From Bimuria novae-zelandiae CBS 107.79 (lineage: Eukaryota; Ascomycota; Dothideomycetes; Pleosporales; Didymosphaeriaceae), in contig ML976758.1 in the NCBI GenBank assembly GCA_010015655.1, positions 23,719-87,718 of the forward strand: 64,000 nucleotides of DNA, given 5' to 3'. Position numbers and translations under genes: made by a program. This document shows positions 45,871-55,845 of the stretch, one piece after another (position 1 is the stretch's first letter; the number at the start of each line of letters is the position of its first letter). The notes below the pieces were generated by a model that worked only from the letters and a program-made list of their open reading frames with translations, was not told where the DNA came from and searched no databases.

Positions 45871-47193
45871 TACCAGTACTCCTGCCCGAGAACCAACCTT
45901 AGCCCCTTAGAGAATAGCTACCTCTTTGGGATCTTAACAGTAACTACTTAGAATTAATAATTTACGTACTTTTAGGGAAGCTCCCTTACTTAAAAGTATA
46001 AATATTAATTTTCCTATTATTTTATTTAACGTATTTTTTAACGCTAGTGTTCTTAATTAAATTATATACTCTATAAATTAGTACGCTAAAAAGCTTTATA
46101 ATAAGTAGCTTAAGTTCTTAATAGCTAGTTCCTAATGCTAGAAACCTACCTCGCTGGCTAAGCTATATATATACTTCGCGATTATTATTTATATAGGTCT
46201 ACACCAAGAGCATTCGCTAGAGGAGTACTAGGTGAGACTTCACGGCGTGGCGCCTACGCATAAGCTTAATTATTATATATTATTATAGTAACCTCCAAGG
46301 CAACCTAACAGCCTAGACGTACTATTAATAATAGTACGTTAGTATATAGACTTCTGCCTCCAAACTTATACTTTAAGAACTAAAATTCTAATAGCCTAGA
46401 CCCCAAAGCTTGCTTCTAATTAGTTAGACACGACGCTAGCCATCTAGGTACTAGCACCTAGACTAAGCGAGGTGGATAGATCCACGCTGGATAGGGAGAG
46501 AAGATCTTTTCTTCCTTATCTAACGTCTTGTACCTATACGTAGACACCGAACGAGTATATCAATCTAGCCTACCTAGGCCCAGAACACTTCTACTCGTTG
46601 CTCTCGTGACATATATTAAAGACGTGCTAGGAGCAGCTAGATTAATACTTATATTATATAAAAGTTAGGTAAAGCTTTAAGTCACCTTTTAGTCGCGTCT
46701 AAAATTTCTTAGAGGTGCTCTATAAGCGTGCGCTTAAGTACTAGGCGTTTAGTAAGTACTTCTACATTAATAAGGTAATTACTAGATTTATAGGCCACGC
46801 ACTACGGTTATAATAATTAAAATAAAACCTATACTATAGGGCTTTAAAGTATAGTATTTAGTAAGTAATAGAGTAATATTAAACTAATTATTTTATACTA
46901 AAAGTACTAATTAAAGACTATTAACTTACTAACGCTTATAGACGCTAAGGCGCCTATCTTTACTCTTATAAAGTTAGTTTTTATTACTTTTATACTCGCT
47001 AAGGACGCTGCTAGCTATTATCTATTTTTACTAAATCTCTATATTATATACAATAATAATCTTTTTAATACTATCCTTATACTTAAATATTTAGGATCTA
47101 AAGGTGTAGGCTGCGTAAGGACTATTAAAATAATAAAAATAGTAACTAAAAAAAGATTTAATATAATAATAAAGGTAAAGTTAAAAGTAAAAG

Positions 47194-47593
47194 TGTTAGG
47201 ATTCACGATCCAACATAAGGATAGCGAACTATTTTGTACTTAGTCACAGCGCGTACACGTAGAGACACCCTTGTCTTCGCTTGCCGCATTGTCAGCGCTT
47301 ACGAAGTTATGTGACTGCTCTCTAGAGAGTGCTCGCCAGCGAGCAGTCTAGGACTAGTATATAGGAACACTAGAGATAGACTCTCTATCTTCGTATTTAA
47401 CGTCGTTTATTAATCTATTATTTAAATTATACTTAGATATTATTAATTTATTTATAACTATATATTACTTTTAATACTAATATCTTATTAATACGCGCAA
47501 GCTATTAATAACCCCTTTCTTGCCTTACTAGTACTCTTACCTAAGGACAAACCTTAGCCCTATAGGGACTAGCTACCCCCTAGGGGCTTAATA
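47194..47593 (-). repeat. Solo LTR, family B, RIP-degraded
   Basis: It aligns to family B in the same orientation as the 43768-45939 copy: TGTTAGGATTC start, GAGCAGTCTAGGACTAGTATATAGGAAC core, TTAATA end. Many CA/TG sites have become TA. The flanks AAAAG and TAAAG match in four of five bases. Confidence 0.75.
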
Positions 47594-47655
47594 TAAAGGT
47601 ACTTACTTCTATAAGACGCCCGCGCTAAAAGTTAATAAAAACCGTTTTAACTATA

Positions 47656-48106
47656 TGTTAAGATCCCAAAGAGATAGCTAATCCCTAAGGGGCTAAGGTT
47701 GGTTCTCGGGCAGGAATACTGGTAGGACAGGAGAGGGTTGTAGTAATAGCTTGCGCTTGTCACTAGGGCGTTGGTATCAAAGGTGTGTACAGCACAATCA
47801 AATCAACAAGGTTGCTTATTCAGATCCAAACGATAGATTGATAAACAGGTTGAACACGAATGCTGTAAGGGTATTCGTGTAGGTTTATATATTTGATCCT
47901 TTTCCTGCTATCCCATAATCCTGTGCCATCTTGGATGGTTATGCTATCCGGGAGGGTTGTGCCATCCGGGAGGGTTGTGCCATCCAGGATGGTATTCTTG
48001 GCGGGATGGTAGATCACGTGACCTCGGTAGTGCAGTCCCACCGATGGTTACCCCGCGGCTGCCCATCGTTGGTCCTCGACACTTGTAGGTCGCTCGGATC
48101 CTAACA
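47656..48106 (+). repeat. Solo LTR, family B
   Basis: It starts TGTTAAGATCCC, ends GGATCCTAACA, and is 451 bp long. CTATA flanks both sides (47651-47655 and 48107-48111). It is unmutated inside RIP-degraded DNA. It holds tandem GGGAGGGTTGTGCCATCC units near 47950-47985. Confidence 0.92.
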
Positions 48107-49021
48107 CTATAATTTCATAAAGCTTAAGACGTAGTTTACGCGTAAGATAAAGTAAGGAAATATATATTAGATACTATTAAAGAGCTAGTAAGTAATATAA
48201 GTAGCGTAAAAAATAATTAAGTTATCCTTTTTTACCTCTACTATTACTAAGCGTAAGTTTCTTCCCTTATTACTATACTAAGACTAGACTAATAAGAGTT
48301 ACTACTTAGCTACTTAAATTATTATAAAGCTTTACCAACGCTCTAAGATAGCTTAAAATAATAAAAAGTTTTTTAAAAAAGCCTTTAGTAGTAACCCTGT
48401 TAAGTTACTAGGCATACCTAAAATAATAAATAACTATAATAGGTATAAAAGTAAGGTAAATTACTTTAATTAAGTAAAAAGCTACTACTTTATCTAGTAG
48501 GCTAAGCGTTGTATATAAAAGCCTTTTTAGTACTTTCTACTAGATCTAATACTTAATAATTATTATATGTTCTCCTTATACTCCTCCGCTAACTCTACTA
48601 AATATAATAACTATAAAAATTCCTATAAACCTTTATTAAGTAGCTATTTAAGCGCGGAGGACGACTTTATATTAAATTTAATAAATATTAAAAACTTAAT
48701 AACGCTACTAAGTACGACTCTATTAATAAAGAGAGCTATTATAAGCCTACAAGGCTATTCGCAGAAGCAAAGACTTGTGTTGCTTGTGCTAAATCTGGGC
48801 GTCAAAAGTACAAGTCTCCACGTCACAAAACACTTCTCCAGCCTACTTCTGGCAATTGCAAGAGACCTCAGCGTACTCCGCGCTCCTTATATGGCTGTAC
48901 GCTCTTCCGTCTGCCTTTATGTAGGCCAGAAGTCTCTCCTGAGTGCTGGCAGGAGCATCTACGGCGCACACGAACAGCCAAGTCAACAGATACAAAAGCA
49001 AGTTCATCTATTATGTAAAGT

Positions 49022-49886
49022 TATCTCGAAACCATCATAAATGAAGTCTCTATACAAAACCACACCCAAATCGCATTTCTTTTGGTGTTCAGGCAGCTGA
49101 GGCGAAAGTCTCCGATTGGCCATCAAGAGGTGGTCCGTGTGCGGTAGATGTTGACGGTGCATGGGATAGTTATCAGTCGTCTGCGTTTGAGGTCCTTCCT
49201 CAAACGTAAAAGCCGTGATTAGTGACCAGGGGAAGCGACACCCACTCGCTTCGCCATCCGGTTGCGCAACGCCACCAACGGCACCGTGATTCCCGTTAGG
49301 CCCGTTCGATAATCCCGCCCCGCCCATCCTACGCGCGTTCTATCGCTCCTCGCGGATCGAGTCTTCGAGGCCGTTATCAATGCTGATAACCAGGCAAACA
49401 TGCCTCGAACGCAGTGTGTGACTGAGATCCCAGTATTCGGCCTTGGACTCGGTGCCCGCGATGCATGCGTGCAGTGTTCACCGCTTCGCTTGTGTGGGCG
49501 GATACACAAAACCAAGCGTCCACTGCTTTAACTACACCGAGCTGTCTGCTAGAATCAGCGGTGGGTTCAGGAAAGGTCGGTGAGCTTTATGTTTTTTCTT
49601 GTATGTCCTTCTCTCCGGTGGATGGAACTGTGTGGCTGCGCATAATACACTGATCAAATCCATGCTCCGATGTTTTTGATTTGCTCCCATGGGTTTCACA
49701 AGGCTGCGTATCGGTGGTCAGCTCCCCCAGTGAATGAGTGCGAAGCAGCTACTATCGGGTGTGCCGCGCTGTCATTTCATACAAGAAAGCGCTTATCCGC
49801 TGTCTCGTTGCCGACCCTTTCCAGCCATGTGAACGTTCGATAACTCGTCTTAATGAATTTGACAGCCTTGAGGCTGATACAACAGA
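49022..49886. other. No gene recognised; rhodopsin-like gene promoter
   Basis: Ordinary composition. Minus-strand frames at 49004-49327 and 49219-49515 show no domain. The last few hundred bases precede the start of the rhodopsin-domain gene. Confidence 0.45.
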
Positions 49887-51345
49887 ATGACTGTTCAGCC
49901 CACGGGGCCGGGGCTCACACTCTTGATTGTCATGAGTGTGTGCCTGGCGCTCACGACAATTGTTGTCGCTCTGCGCATTTGGGCGCGACTTACGATAAAA
50001 GCTCTTGGGCTTGATGATTGTGAGTCCAATCTTGTTCCAACAGCCTCCCCCGAGATGCAATATAAAAAAGGGCCGAATGACTAATCATTTCCAGGGTTAA
50101 TGATCCTTGGTTGGGTATGCCTGACCTTCGTTTTTATATGCGACTTCATCTTTATCAACCACGGCATCGGCGCTCATGCGTATCGCATATCGGAGGATGA
50201 TAAGAAGATCGCGCGAAAGGTACATTACCTCTATTCCATGGGTGCGATCAAACATGCAATCCGTCCAGGATGCTAAGGTCTAGCCCCAGTGGTTCCTCTT
50301 CGCGGGCATCGGGTATGCCATCTCCACTGCGCCGATCAAAGCCTCAATCTGTGTATTACTGCTGCGCATCACGGCCAACACGCGCGCTTTATACACCTAC
50401 ATCCTTTATAGCAACATCTTTCTTGCCTGTGTCGGGACGCTTGTGCGTGTGACGGCGTACGCATGGAGATGCAGGCCGTTCAGCGCTGCGTGGGATCCAA
50501 ACGCAGGGAAGTGCGCGGATGCGAGTATCTTGACGAATACCTCGTATTTCTTCGGAGCAATATGCATTTTGACGGACTGTGTGTGTGCCGTGCTGCCGAC
50601 TGTTGTCGTGTGGCACATGCGGCTTGAGAGAAGGATCAAATGGTACATCGGAATCATCCTCGCACTAGGGTTCCTGTGAGTACTTTTCCCAGCGCATTTT
50701 CCTTCCCTCATGCCCCAGCCGCGTTGCCCTTCATCCACGATACATTAATTACAACAATAAACACTCCAGCCTCGTGCTAACACAAACAGGGCCTCCATCG
50801 CAACCATCATCCGTATGAAGTACCTCATCAACTACGGCGACCCCCTCGATACCCTCTACAATCTAGTCCCTATCGCACTATGGTCCGAAATGGAATGTAC
50901 CCTCGGCATCCTCGCCGGCTCCCTCACCACGCTGCGCCCGTTTCTCCGCCTCCTGCCTCGTCCATTTTCCTCCTCGCTTCACCGGCGTCCGCCGTCGCAT
51001 GCACTGCGCGACTTCTACCCAAATAACCGCAACATGAACACTCCGTCTATTTCCATACCCGGCTCCCACCCGACGCCGCTCTCTACTGACTCCAGAACTA
51101 AGCTTGGACCGAGCAGAGGGAAGAGGGATCAGCGGGAGGAGATTACCTACATGGGGCATTCGTTCCACATTAAAGGGGGGAAGAATGGGGACGAAGAGGA
51201 GATAGATGAAACCGGGAGTATGAGGATGATGCTGGGGATGCCGGAGAGGGAGCCGCTGGAAATAGTTAAGGAGACAAGGTATGAGGTGCGAAGTGTGAGG
51301 GACTGGCAGGAGAGAGGGTGGGGAGATTGGAGAGCGGATGCTTGA
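49887..51345 (+). CDS. Rhodopsin-domain integral membrane protein (Pth11/SAT4-like)
   Basis: Four exons, 49887-50019, 50095-50219, 50284-50675 and 50790-51345, give 401 residues in consistent phase. About seven hydrophobic helices are visible, the first being LTLLIVMSVCLALTTIVVAL, and the fungal rhodopsin-domain pattern is present: LGLDDWLMILGWV, PQWFLFAGIGYAISTAPIKA, LLLRIT, RCRPFSAAWDP, CADASILTNTSYFFGA, LPTVVVWHMR and IALWSEMECTLGILAGSLTT. The C-terminal tail is long, polar and probably cytosolic. Members of this large family include Pth11-type receptors, but most have no assigned ligand and neither has this one. Intact; neighbours are transposons and a broken HET gene. Confidence 0.88.
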
Positions 51346-51752
51346 GATGGCTAACACCGAAGCTCACGGATATGATACTTGAGAAGATAATAATAGGTAA
51401 TAAATCTCGGGCTCATGTGGCTCGATTGAAATGGTGGTTCTTTTAGCTGTAACGTCTATCCACTTCTCGGAAAGCTGGCTGGTAGCGATTTATCACTCAT
51501 AGAATCGAAACAAAGTTCTCCAGTAGTGTCTGTGAGGTGCGTATGGACTTCGTATGCTGGTGCTCAGTGGGATCGTCTGCTAGTTTATGCCGGTGCTCGG
51601 CCCGCCTGGATGTTTGATACAGACATGCTTGTGATTCATCGTATTATAAACAAGATGCCGAGAGATTGCTTTGTAATGGCGAGAGCTTGTGCTGATTGTC
51701 ACGATACCATCCGAAGATCCAGAGGCAGAGGTTTTAGTACACTCGGCAAATG
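51346..51752. other. Intergenic, tail to tail
   Basis: Shared 3' region between the rhodopsin-like gene and the HET pseudogene. No coding signal is supported. Confidence 0.5.
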
Positions 51753-53043
51753 CTATATAATCGTCACCGTTGTTGGAGGTGCGGTCTCAAACATCTTGCA
51801 CCACTGCACCCATTCAGGCTTGTCCTCCGACATGGTATCGGAGTGCACTATTCCGATCCGCTCATATGCCCTTGATCTATTATCTACTTCCCTGGGGACA
51901 AGGGAAAAGCTATTTCTGAACATCTCTCGGCTCCTTCCAATTTCCAACAGCCAAAGTTCCTCGTCGGCCTTCAGCGCTGCCAACGAAGTTTTCTCCGATC
52001 CCTGGTGTAGTTCTCGTGCATTCGAAATACCATCCGCATAGCAAGCATAATCGACATAGACGTATGAATCTGGATAATTTGGTTCTGTAGGAACAGCCCG
52101 ATTGTGACCGTTTCTCCAGTCCTCGAGCGGTTCATGATAGAGTCTCCATTCGTGGGTCACTTAAATCATCCGCCATGCAGAACGAACTTTGCGGAATTGT
52201 AGTGCTCCTCGCTTTCTGATATCGGGTCTCCACAACGTATGTGCATAACGCTGCAACGCTCTTCATACTCGCGCGCATCCCAAACCGTGACCACTTCGTT
52301 TGGTATAGCGACCCAGGACCGGCTTAGAGCAGATCGTCGTGCGCGGTTTACATCCATGTCGACTTTATCAGCATACCAGACCAACTGGCGGAGGACGTTT
52401 TGCTCCCAGCAACCCGCAATATATCGACCAAGACCAAATTGCTGGAACTGTCGCGGTGAGCAGAGCACTGAGCGGACAGTACGCAGTGGAAAAGATTGCA
52501 GGATTGAACTGAGGTTGTACTATCTAGGAGCTACAGAAGGTATAGGTACGCAAGCGTAAACAACGCTAGTCCTAGAGAAGTAGAAGGAAAGTTGCAACCA
52601 CGCCATGGCAGGAGCAACTATCTTGCAAAGTAGGAGCCATATACCGTGACAGGAACTCTCTGGCAATGCCATAGAAAACCATCAGACGGTCGCTTTGGTA
52701 CGTTAGTGCCATTGTCGAATATCGAGCAACCAATTTGCGCCAAACGTCCATCAGGTTTCCCTTGAACAGGCCTTGGTCGGGTCGAAATGATGAGAGCACC
52801 GAAAAGGATAGTTTTGGTGCGAGCTCTATCTCGCCGAGTTCCCGTGTCCGCGATGTTTTTCGCACTATTTTGTGCTTGCTCAGTGTCGCACACTCGCAAA
52901 TGAGGCGGTCATTGCATTCCCAGATGAGCTGAAGTGGAGGTACCGCCTGGACAAAATCCGCTCTTGGAACACCCACGCCCGCGTCATTAATGAATGAGGT
53001 TAATCTCTTTCTTTCCTGTAGATAGTCAGGTTTCCAAAGAACA
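51753..53043 (-). pseudogene. HET (heterokaryon incompatibility) domain protein, truncated and broken
   Basis: Only the part after the HET domain survives. On the minus strand it reads YLQERKRL, LQLIWECNDRLICECA, DVWRKLVARYSTMALTYQSD and RLMVFYGIAREF. After a break (about 52470-52570) it continues FGLGRYIAGCWEQNVLRQLV and SRSWVAIPNEV, and after another break VYVDYACYADG, LWLLEIGRS and YERIGIV. This order matches the C-terminal half of fungal HET proteins, where LIWEC, LTYQSDRL, YLAGLW and SWSW are usual. Frames change at least twice and a stop lies before 52160. The N-terminal HET domain is missing; the 5' LTR of Copia_4 starts 46 bp beyond. HET proteins trigger non-self recognition cell death in hyphal fusion. 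Confidence 0.72.
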
Positions 53044-53088
53044 AATTGGGATGATGCAACCGTCGCCTTAGGTAGATCGTTTGCTCGG

Positions 53089-53223
53089 TGTGACGGTTCT
53101 GTATAGAAGCTTGGGCCACCCGCGTACGTGCGGCCCTGTGCACGTGATCCACACTATATAGCTCTATAGAGTAGCTTCTTAATTAAAACAACGATTGCCT
53201 TAACACTTTTTTTTTATATTATA
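53089..53223 (+). repeat. Copia_4 5' LTR (family D)
   Basis: It starts TGTGACGG and ends TATTATA. It matches the solo LTR at 15174-15307 in inverse orientation, including GTGCACGTGATCCACAC. The left flank is CTCGG; no matching right duplication is seen because the 3' end is missing. Confidence 0.82.
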
Positions 53224-53236
53224 GTTATAAGCCCGG
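53224..53236 (+). promoter_or_regulatory. Copia_4 primer binding site (half-tRNA type)
   Basis: GTTATAAGCCCGG directly follows the LTR. It equals the Copia_3 site GTTATGAGCCCGG with one TG to TA change, so it is a RIP-altered copy of the same Met-type site. Confidence 0.7.
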
Positions 53237-53339
53237 TTTGCACCTGCTATAGACTACTACTTACTTATAATATTATAATTATTTATAATAATCCTGCAAT
53301 ACCTACTATATACAATTTATATAATAGCTATATAATTTT

Positions 53340-53519
53340 TGTAAGCAGCCCAGAGATATGTCACATGATGACACTAGTCTCATGAGTCAGCTCTATCTCT
53401 ATATACGAGCCTCTGATCACTCCATGTACACACAACAAAACACAGAACAACACACAGAGCAACTCAGACAATTACACACATAATATACTACCTTCACACA
53501 TACCACCCACCTGCTTACA
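53340..53519 (+). repeat. Solo LTR, family E (Copia_3 type)
   Basis: It starts TGTAAGCAGCCCAGAG and ends CACCTGCTTACA. ATTTT flanks both sides (53335-53339 and 53520-53524). At 180 bp it is 31 bp longer than the Copia_3 LTRs; the extra length lies in the ACACA-rich region near 53430-53480. It inserted in Copia_4 DNA. Confidence 0.9.
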
Positions 53520-55136
53520 ATTTTATAATAGTATTAGAATCTAATCCTATAATAACGCGTGTTACTATAGTCTTTAACAAGCCTAAGGACTAGCAGGTAT
53601 AGATCTTTCTTCGTAAGGATGCCGCGCAATAGCACGATCTATAGCAGTATTATAACCCTAACATCGCTATAGCTAACCGCTAACCTGCCTCTACTAATAG
53701 AGCCTGTCAAGCCTATAGCGCACTAATATAAAGTTACTAAAATATTTAGTATAATATATGCCGATGCTAACCTTAATAATACTAAATTTTAACGCTATTA
53801 ATTTATATATAATTAATATAAAAAGCAATTTACTTGCTATCTTAAGTAAAAGTGGGCACTTTACAGCATAAATATAGATATTAGTAAGATAATTACTAAG
53901 CGTTTTGTCTACTTACTATATAATAAAGATACGCTACACGTGCGGCTTATCTCCCTTAAAAAGTACTTTATACTATTAATAATAGTCTATTAACGTAACC
54001 TAATTAATAACTATAAGCACTTATATGCCCTGCTAAAGTTATATAATTTTCAAAACTAGCTATAATTATAAATTAAAGTTACTAGCTAGTACACTAAAGT
54101 TATTTATTTAACGTAAAAGGCACACGCGCATAAGAAGACTTTTTAATAATTATTAAAAGTATTAACCTTAAATACGCTACCCTTAAGCTAATTAAGCTAT
54201 TTAAGTATAAGAAATAATATATAAATAGTTACGCTAGAGGACTACGTCTTTATATATATAATATAAGTTTAATAAGTCTAACCTAGTTCCTAGAAGCTTA
54301 ATAGCATGGCGGGTAATCTTTAAGCGGCAAAGATATAGAATAATAATAAAGCTATAAGTTAAGCGCTAAGGAGCGTATATTACTATAATAATAAATACTA
54401 GTATAGTTTATGCTACTACCTTAATAAGGACTTCTACTTATAATTAAGTAACTTTTAAAAAGATCCTACTACGCGCTAGTATATTAATTAAGTTTTATAA
54501 AATAAACTTAGCCTACTTACGCGAATATAAAAGGCAGTAAATAAAATAAATAGATATTTTTTAAAAATAATACTAGCTGCTATAGGAATTTAACTTAATA
54601 ATAGACGTCTACTAAGTAATAGTAGCTTAGCTTTTATAATAGGCTTATATAGTATAGTAAGTAAAGTCTTAGCCGCTCTAGCTAACAACTACAACGTAAT
54701 TTTACTAGACGAGTTAACTATTACTGCTAATAAAAATGTAATATAGCCTAGATTCTTAAGCTAGAAGCGAGTATTTAAGTTCCCTTTCTTACCTAGCTTA
54801 ATTGCCCCGATCCTCTACACATTTATTGACATAATTTTCTAAATATAAGGCTGGCTAGTTTCTTATTATGCGGACAAATTCGTAGATACCTTAAAAGTAT
54901 ATCTACGTCGTTAGTGTCTTACGTTAATAAACTTAGCTAATCTAGTAATTTAGGAATTGTACGTCTAGATCTAATCACAGTACAACATACCTTAGGACCT
55001 AGATTTAGTATCTAGAAAAGCATAAAGGAATTAATCCCCTAATCGTAGCGTAATCTCCTTTAATTAGTAGTGCTATTAAGTTTCTAGAATTTAACGGTCC
55101 TAGTGGTTTCTACGGGTTAGATAATAAGGAGCTTGT

Positions 55137-55592
55137 CTAGGTTCTTAGGTACCTTCCTGCGTAATGCCCGTCTCTGCGTAGCGGGCGCACGGTGTAATAA
55201 AACGCTTTGCACTTCGGACCTCTACATTTTCTTACACCTGAGTATATAAATGTAACCGCAAGCATCCCCCCAGAATCGAGATAGTTAAATACAAAGTAAA
55301 AATAAAGAAGGATTCTGTCTTGGCAAAGACGTAGTCCGAGAGTTTCGCCGGCTAGGAACGAAGATCGCGCTTGCATCTAATAAAAGACACAGGAAGCAGC
55401 TAGCTATTAGTAATAATAGATCTTAATCTTCTAGTTATAATGCTTAATGTCGTAAATCTTGGTAGTGACAGATGTAACAATACCGAAGTTGTGGCCAGCG
55501 CCTTGCATACCCCACCACAGCTTTAAGTTTTTATTGATTATTATTAGTTCTCCGTTCGCGAGTACAACATTCATGGACTGGAACTAATTGGT
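55137..55592 (-). pseudogene. Relic of an FAD-linked (berberine-bridge-like) oxidase gene
   Basis: On the minus strand from about 55580 the translation reads [14 protein letters not shown], then [20 protein letters not shown] and [11 protein letters not shown]. This is the core of the FAD-binding domain of BBE-like oxidoreductases, where [11 protein letters not shown] is highly typical. After a stop, a frame at 55376-55137 (FVFNYLDSGGMLAVTFIYSG) may continue the substrate domain, but this part is weak. Both ends are missing; Copia_3 begins 11 bp upstream of the relic and Copia_4 lies on the other side. Intact relatives often belong to secondary-metabolite clusters. Confidence 0.7.
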
Positions 55593-55602
55593 AATGAGAC
55601 TA

Positions 55603-55751
55603 TGTAAGCAGCCTAGGGCTATGTCACATGACGACACTAGTCTCATGAGTCAGCTCGATCACTATAAACGAGCCTCTGATCACTCCATGTACACACACAC
55701 ACAGAACACACACAATACACTACCTTTATACATACCACCCACCTGCTTACA
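55603..55751 (+). repeat. Copia_3 5' LTR (family E)
   Basis: It is 149 bp long with 9-bp inverted ends TGTAAGCAG and CTGCTTACA. It includes a run of CACACACACA and the motif CTCATGAGTCAG. Confidence 0.93.
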
Positions 55752-55764
55752 GTTATGAGCCCGG
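55752..55764 (+). promoter_or_regulatory. Copia_3 primer binding site (half-tRNA Met type)
   Basis: GTTATGAGCCCGG abuts the 5' LTR. Its complement CCGGGCTCATAAC fits tRNA positions 27-39, with loop CTCATAA and anticodon CAT. Drosophila copia is known to prime from an initiator Met tRNA fragment ending at position 39. Whether the initiator or elongator tRNA is used here cannot be told. Confidence 0.75.
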
Positions 55765-55845
55765 CCTAATCCGCACTCATATACATACATTGACTCCCTA
55801 CCTACCTACCTGTCGATCGAACCTACTCTATAGAGCGATCTCGCC

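Larger units (their letters stand above)
43768..45939 (-). repeat. Solo LTR, family B, interrupted by a Tc1/mariner-type element
   Basis: The minus-strand LTR ends are TGTTAAGATCCCAAAGAGG (at 45939) and GGATCTTAACA (at 43768). GTAAC flanks both sides (43763-43767 and 45940-45944). Removing the 44129-45870 insertion and one TA restores a continuous family B LTR of 428 bp; the junction sequence CCCGTCCTACCAGTACT agrees with the other copies. Confidence 0.93.
45945..49021 (+). mobile_element. Decayed piggyBac-like transposon with nested solo LTRs
   Basis: The plus strand is AT-rich and stop-ridden. Near 46690-47040 it resembles a piggyBac-type (DDE_Tnp_1_7) core, for example EVLYKRALKY, SKYFYINKVITRF and GHALRL. 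Near 48755 composition becomes normal and a clean C-terminal Cys-rich tail appears (KTCVACAKSGRQKY, then SLYGCTLFRLPLC and ECWQEHL), the form of the piggyBac C-terminal zinc-binding domain. Solo LTRs are inserted at 47194-47593 and 47656-48106. Terminal repeats and TTAA duplications were not found, so the outer limits are estimates. Confidence 0.55.
53089..55130 (+). mobile_element. Copia_4: truncated Ty1/copia retrotransposon, RIP-degraded
   Basis: The 135-bp 5' LTR (53089-53223) is followed by a primer site and gag-like remnants on the plus strand, for example FNKPKD and IFLRKDAAQ near 53570-53630. A foreign solo LTR sits at 53340-53519. No 3' LTR of this family is found, and the sequence gives way to other DNA by about 55130, so the element lacks its 3' part. 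The right limit is an estimate. Confidence 0.7.

Noticed and set aside
47950..47990. CRISPR-like short tandem units in a solo LTR
   Set aside because: Two to three imperfect GGGAGGGTTGTGCCATCC units without spacers, in a eukaryotic LTR; simple tandem repetition.
53089..53223. Interpretation of this repeat and 15174-15307 as a MITE
   Set aside because: Both copies have LTR-type TG...CA ends, the left one has a 5-bp duplication, and the right one is followed by a copia primer site, so they are LTRs.
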